Source: Candidatus Poribacteria bacterium
GTDB lineage: Bacteria > Poribacteria > WGA-4E > WGA-3G
Direction of reading: 5' to 3'
Assembly (NCBI GenBank): GCA_958295815.1
Contig: OY282374.1
Coordinates: 1,632,856 to 1,696,855 of the forward strand
Length of the DNA: 64,000 bases
The translations under genes and the position numbers were made by a program. Below, piece by piece: positions 55,831 to 63,013 of the stretch. How positions within the stretch are numbered: position 1 is the stretch's first letter; each line of letters starts with the position of its first letter. Under the pieces are notes generated by a model that saw only the letters and a list, made by a program, of their open reading frames with translations, made no database searches and was not told the DNA's origin.

Positions 55831-57528
55831 CTATGGAATCCGAATATCGTCAACAAGTGTTTGCACCTCATCCGGTGGTGGCGAGGTCAGAGCAGACACG
55901 CTGAGCGAAACAATAAAGTTTAGTGCCATACCGAGGGTGCCAATACCTTCGGGTGAAATGCCCCATAACCAGTGATCGGGTGTGTTGAGTTCTGGGCTGA
56001 TGAATTTGAAGAAGATGATATACGCCGCTGTGAAGGTAATGCCGACGATCATACCACTGATCGCGCCTTCCTTATTCATGCGTTTCGAGAAAATTCCCAT
56101 AACAATCGCAGGGAAGAATGAACTCGCCGCGAGCCCAAAGGCGAAGGCGACAACCTGCCCCACAAATCCGGGCGGATTCATCCCGAAATAACCGGCAATA
56201 CAGACCGCAACCCCTGCAGCAATACGTGCTGCCATCAATTCCTGTTTTTCCTGTAGGGTCGGCATAATCGCACCCTTGAGCAGATCATGCGCAACTGCAG
56301 TTGAGATGACCAATAGCAATCCGGCTGCAGTTGAGAGTGCAGCCGCTAAACCCCCAGCAGCAACTAATCCGACTATCCAGTTCGGAAGTTTCGCAATCTC
56401 AGGGTTCGCCAACACCATGATGTCTGGATCAATCGTCAATTCATTCTGGATTTCTGATTTTGGACCGCGATATTGAACCGCACCATCCTCGTTTTTGTCC
56501 TCGAATTTAATGAGGCCTGTCGCTTCCCAATTCTTAAACCACGAAGGGACATCTTCGTATTTAACATCCGTTAGTTCACCATTCTGTTCAAATCTGACCG
56601 TTTTGAGTAGGTTCGTTCGAGCGAATGCAGCGACAGCCGGTGCCGTCGTATAAAGAATCGCAATGAACAGTAAAGCCCAACCCGCAGAAATTCGTGCTTC
56701 TGAGGCTTTCCGCACCGTATAGAACCGAATAATCACGTGTGGGAGTCCGGCTGTTCCCAACATCAAAGCCGCTGTGATAAAAAAGACATCAATCGTGCTT
56801 TTACTTCCATCTGTATATAGATTAAACCCCAATTCTTCACTTAAACCGTTGAGTCGGTCGAGGAGATAGAGTCCTGAGCCATCCGCTACTTTTCCCATCA
56901 ATCCCAACTGAGGAATAACGTTGCCTGTAATCAACATAGAGATGAAAATCGCAGGCACCAGAAACGCGAAAATTAGCACACAATACTGCGCGACCTGTGT
57001 ATACGTGATCCCTTTCATCCCACCGAGCACTGCATAAAAGAACACAATTCCCATACCGATCAGAACGCCGATTTCAATGTTGACGTTCAGGAACCGGGAA
57101 AAGACGATACCGACGCCACGCATCTGTCCTGCAACGTAGGTAAACGAGACAAAAACGGCGCACACGACGGCAACAATCCGTGCTAACTGCGAGTAATACC
57201 GATCACCAACGAAATCGGGCACTGTATATTTACCGAATTTACGAAGATAGGGTGCAAGTAACAACGCCAGCAGCACATAGCCACCTGTCCATCCGAGTAG
57301 ATAAACCGAGCCGTCGCGCCCCATAAACGAGATAAGTCCTGCCATTGAGATGAAGGATGCGGCACTCATCCAATCTGCTGCAGTTGCCATTCCGTTTACA
57401 ACAGGGTGCACGTTACTACCGGCAACGTAAAAATCGCCAGTCGAACGCGCCTTCGACCAGAGTGCCACACCGATGTATAGAGCGAAAGAGAGTCCGACCA
57501 TTACAAATGTCCATGCTTGTACAGTCAT
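55831..57528 (-). CDS. Sodium:solute symporter, SSS family (VC_2705-like)
   Basis: A 565-residue transporter with about 12-13 membrane helices. Family marks: VNGMATAADWMSAASFISMAGLI, LLGWTGGYVLLALLLAPYLRKFGKYTVPDFVGDRYYS, FTYVAGQMRGVGIVFSRFL, GGMKGITYTQVAQYCVLIFAFLVPAIF, TAGLPHVIIRFYTVRKASEARIS and LAAALSTAAGLLLVISTAVAHDLLK. This is close to the ActP/acetate symporter branch but with a long extracytoplasmic loop (about 330-385). The gene for its small subunit lies two bases upstream, which identifies the VC_2705-type two-gene system. A short monocarboxylate or amino acid is the probable substrate. Confidence 0.9.
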   Translation of the reverse strand: MTVQAWTFVMVGLSFALYIGVALWSKARSTGDFYVAGSNVHPVVNGMATAADWMSAASFISMAGLISFMGRDGSVYLLGWTGGYVLLALLLAPYLRKFGKYTVPDFVGDRYYSQLARIVAVVCAVFVSFTYVAGQMRGVGIVFSRFLNVNIEIGVLIGMGIVFFYAVLGGMKGITYTQVAQYCVLIFAFLVPAIFISMLITGNVIPQLGLMGKVADGSGLYLLDRLNGLSEELGFNLYTDGSKSTIDVFFITAALMLGTAGLPHVIIRFYTVRKASEARISAGWALLFIAILYTTAPAVAAFARTNLLKTVRFEQNGELTDVKYEDVPSWFKNWEATGLIKFEDKNEDGAVQYRGPKSEIQNELTIDPDIMVLANPEIAKLPNWIVGLVAAGGLAAALSTAAGLLLVISTAVAHDLLKGAIMPTLQEKQELMAARIAAGVAVCIAGYFGMNPPGFVGQVVAFAFGLAASSFFPAIVMGIFSKRMNKEGAISGMIVGITFTAAYIIFFKFISPELNTPDHWLWGISPEGIGTLGMALNFIVSLSVSALTSPPPDEVQTLVDDIRIP

Positions 57529-57530
57529 GA

Positions 57531-57806
57531 TTATTCTGTGCCCTCCTCGTCTCCGTTTGTCCGAAATTTTTTCTCCAAACGGTTCATCAACCAGGCATAA
57601 ACGAAGATGAGTTCAACGAAAATCCAAATTGATGCTTGTTGCGCAAAATAAAAGCCCAGTCGATACCCTCTAATCTGAATCTTATCCAGTTGTTCCACGA
57701 ACACGATTGAGCATAAATACGAAGTCGTAAACCAGATCCCCAATAGAATAGCGAGGTATTGAAGATTTTTCCGCCAATACGCCTTATTTTTCTCCGATGT
57801 ATCCAT
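57531..57806 (-). CDS. Sodium/solute symporter small subunit (DUF4212)
   Basis: A 91-residue protein with two membrane helices (about 15-35 and 48-70). The sequence pattern KAYWRKNLQYLAILLGIWFTTSYLCSI, GYRLGFYFAQQASIWIFVELIFVYAWLMNRLEKKF is that of the small partner (DUF4212) that is always next to the VC_2705-type SSS symporter. GGAGG lies about seven bases before the ATG. It starts the unit and is followed after two bases by the symporter gene. Required for transport in known relatives as far as I recall; not shown here. Confidence 0.9.
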   Translation of the reverse strand: MDTSEKNKAYWRKNLQYLAILLGIWFTTSYLCSIVFVEQLDKIQIRGYRLGFYFAQQASIWIFVELIFVYAWLMNRLEKKFRTNGDEEGTE

Positions 57807-57898
57807 AAATTTCCTCCGTTGGCTGTAAGTGGTTGTAGCGTCTAAGTTGGGTAGGGCTGGTTATCGTGAGTATAAAAATATGTGGGCATCTCAATACC

Positions 57899-58043
57899 TG
57901 TGGGAGACGTTTCTAACCCCGATATACTTCTGCCGACTCTCATTCTTCTGTAGGAAGGATCTCCGCATCCCGACTCCTTACTATCTTACAAGCCGGCTGC
58001 TGACCGCCATTCTTCTGTAGGAGGGATCTCCGCATCGCGACTC
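57899..58043. repeat. Cluster of three diverged palindromic repeats
   Basis: Copies start at 57899 (GTGGGAGACGTTTCTAACCCC, core decayed), 57949 and 58016 (both of the GTAGGAGGGATCTCC type, with an ATCCC-like second arm, as GCATCCC and GCATCGC). The last two share flanks CATTCTTCTG and GACTCCTTACT, so they form a roughly 67-base tandem pair. They fill most of the 276-base gap upstream of the symporter unit. Confidence 0.75.
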
Positions 58044-58082
58044 CTTACTGATATTGTATGGTAGCAGGAATCTCGCGCACTG

Positions 58083-58670
58083 TCAATAATTCTCAGGAAA
58101 CATCAACCGCTCAATATGTTCGATTAGGATATGCAGCACCTTAATATGGATCTCTTGGATACGATCTGCTGTGTCGCCCGGAGCAATGAGATATATATCA
58201 CAATGATGTTTGAGTTCACCCCCATCTCTGCCGAGTAATCCGAACACCTGCATTCCACGTGCCTTTGCTGTCTCGGCTGCCCGGAGAACATTAGCCGAGT
58301 GCCCACTCGTTGAGAGTGCCACCAGTAGATCGCCTGGGTGTCCGAGTGCGGATAGCGGACGGGCAAAAACCTCTGTAAAATCGAAATCATTCGCCGTACA
58401 AGTAATCGATCCAGCATCGCTGAGTGCCATCGCTGGAAGCGGTTTTCGATCATCCCGAAACTTCCCTACACATTCTTCAGCAAAATGAATCGCGTCGCAT
58501 AGACTTCCACCGTTCCCACAGGTGAAGATTCTGCCTTGCCGTTCAAATACGTCTCGCATTATTTCTGCTGTTTTCGCGATAGTTGCAATATTTTCAGGAT
58601 CTTGCGTGAACTTATTAAGCACGTCCTGTGCTTCTAACAACGCATCGCGGATACTATCCAAAATATCCAT
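58083..58670 (-). CDS. gmhA: Phosphoheptose isomerase GmhA (SIS domain)
   Basis: A 195-residue SIS-domain protein, normal length for GmhA, which converts sedoheptulose-7-phosphate to D-glycero-D-manno-heptose-7-phosphate for lipopolysaccharide core synthesis. Motifs: IFTCGNGGSLCDAIHFAEECVGKF (phosphosugar loop), ALSDAGSITCTANDF, GDLLVALSTSGHSANVLRAAETAKARGMQVFGLLGRDGG and a C-terminal RIQEIHIKVLHILIEHIE with the metal/catalytic Glu-x-x-His. The ATG at 58670 gives the family length; an upstream in-frame codon would add 24 non-conserved residues and overlap the terminator of the PIN gene. It is a lone gene with no other heptose genes nearby. Confidence 0.88.
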   Translation of the reverse strand: MDILDSIRDALLEAQDVLNKFTQDPENIATIAKTAEIMRDVFERQGRIFTCGNGGSLCDAIHFAEECVGKFRDDRKPLPAMALSDAGSITCTANDFDFTEVFARPLSALGHPGDLLVALSTSGHSANVLRAAETAKARGMQVFGLLGRDGGELKHHCDIYLIAPGDTADRIQEIHIKVLHILIEHIERLMFPENY

Positions 58671-58740
58671 TGTGTTTCTTCTCTTTTCCAGTGTAAGCGT
58701 TTTTGAGTCTGTTCTGATATCGCAGCCGAAGCGATTGGAC

Positions 58741-58770
58741 AAAAAAGCAGGGCAATCTTATATGCCCTGC
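58741..58770 (-). terminator. Rho-independent terminator of the PIN-domain gene
   Basis: On the minus strand GCAGGGCA pairs with TGCCCTGC (eight base pairs, eight-base loop; 58747-58770) and is followed by six T (plus-strand A run 58741-58746). It lies 58 bases past the stop of the PIN gene and before gmhA. Confidence 0.85.
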
Positions 58771-58827
58771 ATACATTCTATATTCTATCTTTAATACAAC
58801 TCCTTACATGGAACAAAGCGTAGGCGA

Positions 58828-59520
58828 CTATTCCTGTTTCTGGCGTTTAGCTGGCGGTGGTGGGGGCGATATATATTTCCAACCTGCCGCTTTGTTCTTT
58901 ATGTTTTCTACCTTCAAATAATCGACAAGTTCCTGCATAGTTTTAAATTGCGCAGCAAACTCTTCTTTCATTCGATAGCATTCTTCAAGAACCGGATCCA
59001 TTGGCGGATGCTTTTTCTCTTTCATGTGCATCTCCTCAATTAACTCTGCGGGGGTGCAGAGGATCGTAGGCTGGTATCCAGAAGATCGACATACCTCATC
59101 AATATGATCTCGTTTGCTTTCATTCAAGATATGTTTATAGTTCCAAGAAGCCAGGTACTCAATGTTATGCACCGTGGCAACAGCGATATGTTGAGCGTCC
59201 GGTAACGAATGACGTGGCACAGCACCAGCATTTATCAAATTTAAGGCTAACGCAACCGCCTCTGGGGATAGACTCAATACCGTGAGGTCTGCTAATGCAT
59301 CAATCCGACGCTGTGCTGCTATTTCATCTCCTCGTCTAATTTCGGCGATAACTATATCTGATACGATAAACTCGAAGTTGTCGGAATAGTCTTCCCACAA
59401 CTGTTGTGTTACCCTTTGTCGGGCACCTAAGGTTGTATCTTCACTGGGGCGCGCTACCAGGTAACTAACTACTGTCGTTTCGATGTATACTTTCGATTTT
59501 ATCTCTTCATATTTTATCAT
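58828..59520 (-). CDS. PIN-domain protein with fused C-terminal partner segment (toxin-antitoxin type)
   Basis: A 230-residue protein. Residues 10-160 are a PIN nuclease-like domain of the VapC-related type: KVYIETTVVSYLV (first acidic residue as Glu 14), VIAEIRRGD, LPDAQHIAVATVHNIEYLASWNYKHI and ILCTPAELIEE at its end. Residues from 164 on resemble the small protein that usually accompanies this PIN subtype as a separate gene (MDPVLEECYRMKEEFAAQFKTMQELVDYL), ending in a proline-rich basic tail. Here no stop separates the two. A GAGGAG sequence lies six bases before an in-frame ATG at 59025, so a free C-terminal product could also be made. RNA cleavage activity is inferred. A strong terminator follows. 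Confidence 0.8.
   Translation of the reverse strand: MIKYEEIKSKVYIETTVVSYLVARPSEDTTLGARQRVTQQLWEDYSDNFEFIVSDIVIAEIRRGDEIAAQRRIDALADLTVLSLSPEAVALALNLINAGAVPRHSLPDAQHIAVATVHNIEYLASWNYKHILNESKRDHIDEVCRSSGYQPTILCTPAELIEEMHMKEKKHPPMDPVLEECYRMKEEFAAQFKTMQELVDYLKVENIKNKAAGWKYISPPPPPAKRQKQE
59025..59036 (-). promoter_or_regulatory. Internal ribosome-binding site before an in-frame ATG in the PIN gene
   Basis: Minus strand GAGGAG, six bases, then ATG at 59025. If used, it would give a 64-residue protein matching the usual partner of this PIN subtype. The same bases also encode Glu-Glu within the reading frame, so this could be chance. Confidence 0.4.
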
Positions 59521-59583
59521 GAAATGAATTTGCTTTCAAATCTATCTGTTAAACAAGGAATAAAACTGTTCTTGTCAATATCC

Positions 59584-61383
59584 CTAAATTCGGAAAATTT
59601 CGCCTAATTTCCCACCGAGTACACGTCCAGCTCCGAGTAGACACGCAATCAAAATCAACATACCCACCACACCAAGTGCACTCGCTGTGTACGGACCTTG
59701 GTCGGGACGTTGTGAGAGTGACCAAATCGCTTTTGTAATCGGGTAATGTTGATCTTTCATCGCCAAGATTAAACTATCACTCACTTCAAGCATAGAGAAC
59801 GAGAAGACGAGGATCGCACCAGCGAGGATGTTCGCGATAACAAGGGGCAAGGTAATTTTATACAAAGTTCGGATCGGTGTTGCCCCCATATTTTGTGATG
59901 CCTCTTCGTACGACACACTCGTCTGTTGAAGTCCAGCGTAGATGGAACGCAGCATATACGGTAATCTCCGCACAGCGTAGCTGATAATCAAAAGGAAGGT
60001 TGGGTTCTGACGCGGATCAATTACAGAGATGAGTCCATCCGGTAAATATCGTAGGAGAAGTGTTGTATCCGAGAAACTACCGAGATAGCCAAAAGCAATC
60101 GCAACCCCAGGTAACGCCAACGGCAACATCGCAACGGCATCCAACAGATTTTGAAACGGAAGACGTTTTCGCGTCAATAGATACGACACCACAATCCCGA
60201 TAACGAGTGCCAACAGTGTGCTAAACACACTGTAATATAGACTGTTAAGAATACTCGGTAGTGTGTCGGAATGCGTGAAAGTCTCAACATAGTGTGAAAA
60301 CGTCCACGATTTCGGTAGCACGCTCAATCGCCACTGGCTTGCATCCGGTGTTAAGGAAACCAAAATGACGCTGATGTGTGGCAACAACGCCATAAGCGTC
60401 AATCCGCCAATAAAAAAGTAGATGATCAGACGCATAATCCGGTTTGCATCGACTTCACGCGAAGTTACGTGTCCCCTACCCAGCATTTCGTAGTGTTTAC
60501 TGCCTGTCCACCGTTTGGAAACGTAAAAAGCTAACGCCGTCAGTACGACAATTAAAACGACAAGAGCATATCCCATCGGGTTCGCATTCGCTTCTGTCAC
60601 TTGACGAAAGATTCGCACAGCAATGACTTCATTGTAATTAAAAATCAGGGGTGTGCCGAGATCTGTAAATGCCCAGATAAAGACGAGAATCGCACCAGCG
60701 AAATAACCCGGCATCATCAAAGGGAGTGTTATCTGACGGAAGACTTGAAACCGGGATGCCCCCATGTTTTCCGCTGCTTCTTCCAGACTTGGATCTACGT
60801 TTGCGAGTGCCGCAACAATATTGAGGTACATTATCGGGTACAGGTGGAGTGTTGACAGCATCACCACTCCCCAGAAGCCACCGCGGAACCAGTCGATAGT
60901 TTCCGTTATATCGATCAGGTTGAGTTTCACAAGGAGCATATTGACGCTCCCGAATATGCCGAAGAACTGCTGCATGCCAATCGCACCCACAAAAGGGGGC
61001 ATAATCATCGGAATCAGAATGACAGCGCGTAATGTATCGCGCCCAGGGAATCGGTATCGCGTCAAAAAGTATGCCAGGGGTAGACTCACGATGCTCGTTA
61101 TCAACGTAACCATCACACCGATCTTAAAGCTATTGATAACCAATGCTCGGATATTCGGATCGGTTACCATCAGTTTGAAATATGTCAGGTTAAACCTGTT
61201 TTCAATCCAGAACGCTTCCTTGAAAACATAGAGGAGTGGATATATGAGGAAGACGAGAAAAAACAGCGTCGTGAGTCCTAAGACCACTGTAATGGGGGGT
61301 GTTAAATCGTATCGTCGTCTGATCCTGTCCATTAAAGACAGGTTTTTTTGAGTGCTCTCTGTTGCCTCTTGGCGATTCAGCAT
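59584..61383 (-). CDS. ABC transporter permease with two fused permease domains (FbpB/ThiP-like)
   Basis: A 599-residue inner-membrane protein with about 12 membrane helices in two homologous halves. Each half has an EAA loop: EEAAENMGASRFQVFRQITLPL in the first and EEASQNMGATPIRTLYKITLPL in the second, both with the G at the conserved turn. This is the arrangement of ferric-iron, thiamine and phosphonate-type importers where one gene supplies both permease units. The ATPase gene lies on the other strand 346 bases away. No substrate-binding protein gene is in the window, so the substrate cannot be named. Confidence 0.9.
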   Translation of the reverse strand: MLNRQEATESTQKNLSLMDRIRRRYDLTPPITVVLGLTTLFFLVFLIYPLLYVFKEAFWIENRFNLTYFKLMVTDPNIRALVINSFKIGVMVTLITSIVSLPLAYFLTRYRFPGRDTLRAVILIPMIMPPFVGAIGMQQFFGIFGSVNMLLVKLNLIDITETIDWFRGGFWGVVMLSTLHLYPIMYLNIVAALANVDPSLEEAAENMGASRFQVFRQITLPLMMPGYFAGAILVFIWAFTDLGTPLIFNYNEVIAVRIFRQVTEANANPMGYALVVLIVVLTALAFYVSKRWTGSKHYEMLGRGHVTSREVDANRIMRLIIYFFIGGLTLMALLPHISVILVSLTPDASQWRLSVLPKSWTFSHYVETFTHSDTLPSILNSLYYSVFSTLLALVIGIVVSYLLTRKRLPFQNLLDAVAMLPLALPGVAIAFGYLGSFSDTTLLLRYLPDGLISVIDPRQNPTFLLIISYAVRRLPYMLRSIYAGLQQTSVSYEEASQNMGATPIRTLYKITLPLVIANILAGAILVFSFSMLEVSDSLILAMKDQHYPITKAIWSLSQRPDQGPYTASALGVVGMLILIACLLGAGRVLGGKLGEIFRI

Positions 61384-61484
61384 CTTTTTCTCCGACTTTA
61401 TTATTTTACGCTTGCAACATAGAAACCCACAGGTTTCGTCAATTAATTATACCCTATACACTACCAAATTGCATATATATTTTC

Positions 61485-61510
61485 TGTAGGAGGGATCTCC
61501 GAATCCCGAC
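61485..61510. repeat. Palindromic repeat, GGGAT-CTCCGA-ATCCC core
   Basis: TGTAGGAGGGATCTCCG continuing into AATCCCGAC. The stem GGGAT/ATCCC differs from the GGGGTT/AACCCC stem of the other subtype in matched positions on both arms, so pairing is kept. Confidence 0.8.
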
Positions 61511-61591
61511 GGATAACTTCTGACCGCTATCCATCTGACTCCTGATTCCCTCATCCTGCAAATCCTTGAATCCTGGTTCAGACAATCCGCC

Positions 61592-61635
61592 CTGATCGCT
61601 GATCGCTGACTGCTGATCGCTGACTGCTGACCGCT
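61592..61635. repeat. Heptanucleotide tandem array (GCTGATC/GCTGACT)
   Basis: About six units of seven bases: two GCTGATC, GCTGACT, GCTGATC, GCTGACT and GCTGACC. Same period and similar words as the ends of the 49324-49447 element. Confidence 0.8.
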
Positions 61636-61662
61636 AGAACAACAGCCAACAACCAATTCTTA

Positions 61663-61691
61663 TTGACCCCAAATGCAATTCATGCTATGCT
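61663..61691 (+). promoter_or_regulatory. Sigma-70-type promoter of the ABC ATPase gene
   Basis: -35 TTGACC (61663-61668), 17-base spacer, -10 TATGCT (61686-61691), 39 bases before the ATG at 61730. Confidence 0.6.
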
Positions 61692-61729
61692 TATAACAAT
61701 ACCGATAATACAGAATCGTAGAAATCTTT

Positions 61730-62860
61730 ATGGCAACAGTAAAACTCGAAAACATTACAAAGCGGTTTGGTGATCTCACCGCCCTTGACGACATCACCCT
61801 TGATATCCGAGATGAAGAATTCTTCGTCCTCCTTGGGCAGACAGGGGCAGGAAAAACGACGACACTTCGCTGTATTGCTGGCTTGGACAAACCCGAAGAA
61901 GGTACTATCTACTTGGACAGCGTCAGCGTCAACGACAAAACACCCGCGGAACGCGATGTGGCTTTCGTTTTCCAATCGCATATCCTCTATCCGCACCTCA
62001 GTGTCTACGAGAACATGGCGTTCCCACTGCATCCGAGAAAACTTTCCGCTGAGGAAATTGACCGACGCGTCAGGGATATCGCACAGATGCTCCATATTGA
62101 GCACCTACTCATGCGGACACCGAATCAATTGAGCGGCGGTGAAACGCAACGTGTTGGTCTCGGAAGGGCAATGGTTCGCCGTCCCCAAGTCTTCCTCATG
62201 GATGAACCGATCTCCAACCTTGACGCGAAACTCCGAACCGAAATGCGCGCCGAAATCCGTTGGCGACAACGCGACCTCGGCACAACCACTTTCTATGTCA
62301 CGCACGATCAGGTGGAAGCAATGTCGATGGCGGATCGGATCGCCGTTCTGGAGGCAGGCAAAATCCAGCAGTTAGGAACACCCGCTGACATCTATAACCA
62401 CCCCAAAAATCTCTTTGTCGCTGGCTTTGTCGGCAATCCGAGCATGAACTGCATCCCGTCCGACATCTCCAGATCCAACGGCGAACTCCACTTGACTTTA
62501 GCGAGCGAAGTTGGTAGTGATAATTCGGTAACAATCCAAAGTGATGGGATTGCGAAAGTCCTAAATGACACTGATCCAGACCGAGATGTCGTCTTCGGTG
62601 CGCATCCTGAAGATGTTGTGGTCAGTCATCAATCCATTCCGAACGCATTTCAGGCTGAAGTCTATAGTGTTGAGCCACTTGGCGCGGAAACAATAGTCGA
62701 GTTGACACTCGGTACGGATGCAGAGGGCGCACATACAATCCTTAAGGCATGCACAGCACCCAATTTTGAAGCCGAAATCGGAGAACATCTGTACGTCACA
62801 TTCGTTGATGACCGAATGCATTTTTTCGATAAAACGACTGGCGAAGCGTTGAAAATATAA
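61730..62860 (+). CDS. ABC transporter ATP-binding protein (MalK/FbpC-like)
   Basis: A 376-residue ATPase with a C-terminal TOBE-like regulatory part. Walker A is GQTGAGKT (residues 36-43) where most relatives have GPSGSGKS or GPSGCGKT. Q-loop FQSHILYPHLSVYENMAFPL; signature LSGGE (134-138) followed by TQRVGLGRAMVRRP; Walker B VFLMDEP with catalytic Glu 159; H-loop VTHDQVEAMSMADR. The C-terminal region (about 240-376) has two beta-rich TOBE repeats (VVFGAHPEDVVV; AEVYSVEPLGAETIVELTL). It is divergent from the two-domain permease and very probably energises it. Binding protein not in window. Confidence 0.92.
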   Translation: MATVKLENITKRFGDLTALDDITLDIRDEEFFVLLGQTGAGKTTTLRCIAGLDKPEEGTIYLDSVSVNDKTPAERDVAFVFQSHILYPHLSVYENMAFPLHPRKLSAEEIDRRVRDIAQMLHIEHLLMRTPNQLSGGETQRVGLGRAMVRRPQVFLMDEPISNLDAKLRTEMRAEIRWRQRDLGTTTFYVTHDQVEAMSMADRIAVLEAGKIQQLGTPADIYNHPKNLFVAGFVGNPSMNCIPSDISRSNGELHLTLASEVGSDNSVTIQSDGIAKVLNDTDPDRDVVFGAHPEDVVVSHQSIPNAFQAEVYSVEPLGAETIVELTLGTDAEGAHTILKACTAPNFEAEIGEHLYVTFVDDRMHFFDKTTGEALKI

Positions 62861-62875
62861 TAATCTAAACGAAAT

Positions 62876-63010
62876 ATGAATTTGCGACTCAGACTCTTTA
62901 ACCTCATCCCAAAATTTCTAAAACGTGTCGGATGTCAAGTCCTACGTCGATTCGGGTATGATCCTGATGCGTGGCTGGAAAACTTTCTCAGAGAACACAA
63001 AGGAGACTAA
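62876..63010 (+). CDS. Small ORF of 44 residues, possible small protein
   Basis: A short reading frame between the ABC ATPase and the TPP enzyme. The N-terminal half is basic and amphipathic (LRLRLFNLIPKFLKRVGCQ), the C-terminal half acidic-polar (DPDAWLENFLREHKGD). It begins 15 bases after the ATPase stop and ends three bases before the next GTG, and its last codons contain the AAGGAG site of that gene, as in translationally coupled genes. The ATG has no clear ribosome-binding site of its own. No homologue known to me. Confidence 0.45.
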   Translation: MNLRLRLFNLIPKFLKRVGCQVLRRFGYDPDAWLENFLREHKGD

Positions 63011-63013
63011 TAC

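Larger units (their letters stand above)
61384..61729. other. Repeat-rich intergenic region between ABC permease and ATPase genes
   Basis: About 345 bases between divergent genes. It holds a palindromic repeat (61485-61510), a segment with irregular ATCCT-type repeats (about 61550-61590), a heptanucleotide tandem array (61592-61635) and the promoter of the ATPase gene (61663-61691). No gene is supported. Confidence 0.6.

Noticed and set aside
57899..58043. CRISPR-like array
   Set aside because: Only three diverged repeat copies with unequal spacing, palindromic rather than CRISPR-type, and no cas genes.
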